In this document: positions 12,787 through 13,378 of the stretch, in pieces
How the letters are laid out: each line of letters begins with the position of its first letter
How positions within the stretch are numbered: position 1 is the stretch's first letter
NCBI GenBank assembly: GCA_012514595.1
Contig: JAAYZZ010000030.1
Span: forward strand, 1 to 13,378
Reading direction: 5' to 3'
Source: Elusimicrobiota bacterium
Lineage (GTDB): Bacteria > Omnitrophota > Gorgyraeia > Zapsychrales > Fredricksoniimonadaceae
Length of the DNA stretch: 13,378 nt
Position numbers and translations under genes: made by a program
Notes under the pieces: generated by a model
Told to the model about the DNA's origin: nothing
The model's input: only the letters and a program-made list of their open reading frames with translations
The model's database searches: none

Positions 12787-13378
12787 ATGATCCCTCTCAA
12801 TCAGGAGAACATGAGGCAGGTGCTCATTTTGGCCGCGGCGATCGTCGTCGGGATCATTGCCGTCGGAATGGTCGGACAGTATGTGACCTCCCAGGTGCAG
12901 AACGAGACGCAGCGCCTGGCCGTGGAATATCAGCAGGCGCAGAAGGCCAAGGAGCAGGAATACGAGAAACAGATGGCCGCGCTCCATCAGGAGATGAAGA
13001 AGATCGAGGCCAGCGCCAAGAAGGCCGCGGAGGATGCGGCCCGGACCGCCGCACAGCAGGCCAGGCCTGTCGTTGTGGAGAACAAGGGGCCGGTCAAGAA
13101 ACCGTCCCTGGCGCTCAAGACGCCGAAGGGCAAGCGCGCGGTGACGGTTCTCATTGATTCATTGGGCGCTGTTGGCGGCCTTCTCAATCCCGGGGATGCC
13201 GTGGATGTGATCGCCCATCTCGATGTGCCGGTCCCCCGCAAGGCCAAGAAGGATACGGGCAAGGAAACCATAACGGCCATGCTGTTCCAGAACCTCCTGA
13301 TCCTTGCGGTCAACACCAACGTCGAGGATGTGGGGACCCTGTATGATCAGCAGCAGGCCGATAAAGCCCTGAAGGTCA
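12787..13378 (+). CDS. cpaB: Flp/Tad pilus assembly protein CpaB (RcpC), 3' end beyond window
   Basis: I translated 197 codons open to the window edge. CpaB/RcpC is a periplasmic, inner-membrane-anchored part of the Tad pilus machine that works with the secretin CpaC. One membrane helix spans about residues 11-33. Residues 38-92 form a charged Gln/Lys/Glu/Ala-rich coiled coil. The RcpC domain starts near 112: TPKGKRAVTVLID, then GAVGGLLNPGDAVDVIAHL (the PGD.VDV hallmark) and ITAMLFQNLLILAVNTN. The SAF domain usually found between membrane helix and RcpC domain is not visible, and the coiled coil takes its place. ATG 12787 is 7 nt after TAGGAGA (12773-12779) at the end of the preceding gene. 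More tad genes would be expected downstream. The frame is missing from stop-bounded searches because it runs off the window. Confidence 0.85.
   Translation, partial: MIPLNQENMRQVLILAAAIVVGIIAVGMVGQYVTSQVQNETQRLAVEYQQAQKAKEQEYEKQMAALHQEMKKIEASAKKAAEDAARTAAQQARPVVVENKGPVKKPSLALKTPKGKRAVTVLIDSLGAVGGLLNPGDAVDVIAHLDVPVPRKAKKDTGKETITAMLFQNLLILAVNTNVEDVGTLYDQQQADKALKV

Overview
This window is the chromosomal replication-origin neighbourhood of a diderm bacterium. The evidence for a diderm is a YidC with a long N-terminal periplasmic domain, a lipoprotein parvulin and the start of a Tad/Flp pilus locus (CpaB). The gene order, the lipoprotein-PPIase plus CpaB pair, and the general character of the proteins suggest an uncultivated lineage such as Candidatus Omnitrophota (PVC superphylum). 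That placement is an inference and should be tested by phylogeny of GyrB, DnaA or YidC.

Layout. The left arm runs leftwards: rpmH (1514-1377), yidD (1340-1131) and yidC (1126 to the window edge). rnpA, normally found between rpmH and yidD, is absent. A 331-bp divergent intergenic region (1515-1845) holds a near-consensus promoter in each direction, a perfect DnaA box, a 15-nt palindrome and a 10-bp repeat at 30-bp spacing. The right arm runs rightwards: dnaA, a 147-bp spacer with two near-consensus DnaA boxes, AT-rich direct repeats and a perfect hairpin, then dnaN, a DUF721/DciA gene, gyrB and gyrA. recF, often next to dnaN, is absent. Next come tRNA-Glu(UUC) with its own promoter, a D-2-hydroxyacid dehydrogenase, a malate dehydrogenase, and then, behind a new promoter, a parvulin-like lipoprotein and the first 197 codons of cpaB.

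How the genes work together. DnaA, the beta clamp, the probable helicase-loading factor DciA and gyrase form one replication-initiation module flanking a probable bipartite origin. dnaN-dciA-gyrB overlap at their stop/start codons. All genes on both arms are transcribed away from the origin. L34, YidD and YidC form the usual ribosome/membrane-insertion module. The last two genes appear to open a cell-envelope or pilus operon.

The most striking anomaly is gyrA. Its conserved N-terminus is encoded in frame from 7190, but an amber codon (TAG, 7262-7264) sits where GyrA proteins carry an acidic residue. The long open frame restarts only at ATG 7271, which would give a gyrase A lacking its N-terminal arm. 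Other oddities are a probably leaderless rpmH transcript, a YidC with the conserved groove arginine replaced by tyrosine, a parvulin without either conserved histidine, and a CpaB whose SAF domain is replaced by a coiled coil. No CRISPR array, insertion sequence, phage or transferred island was seen.
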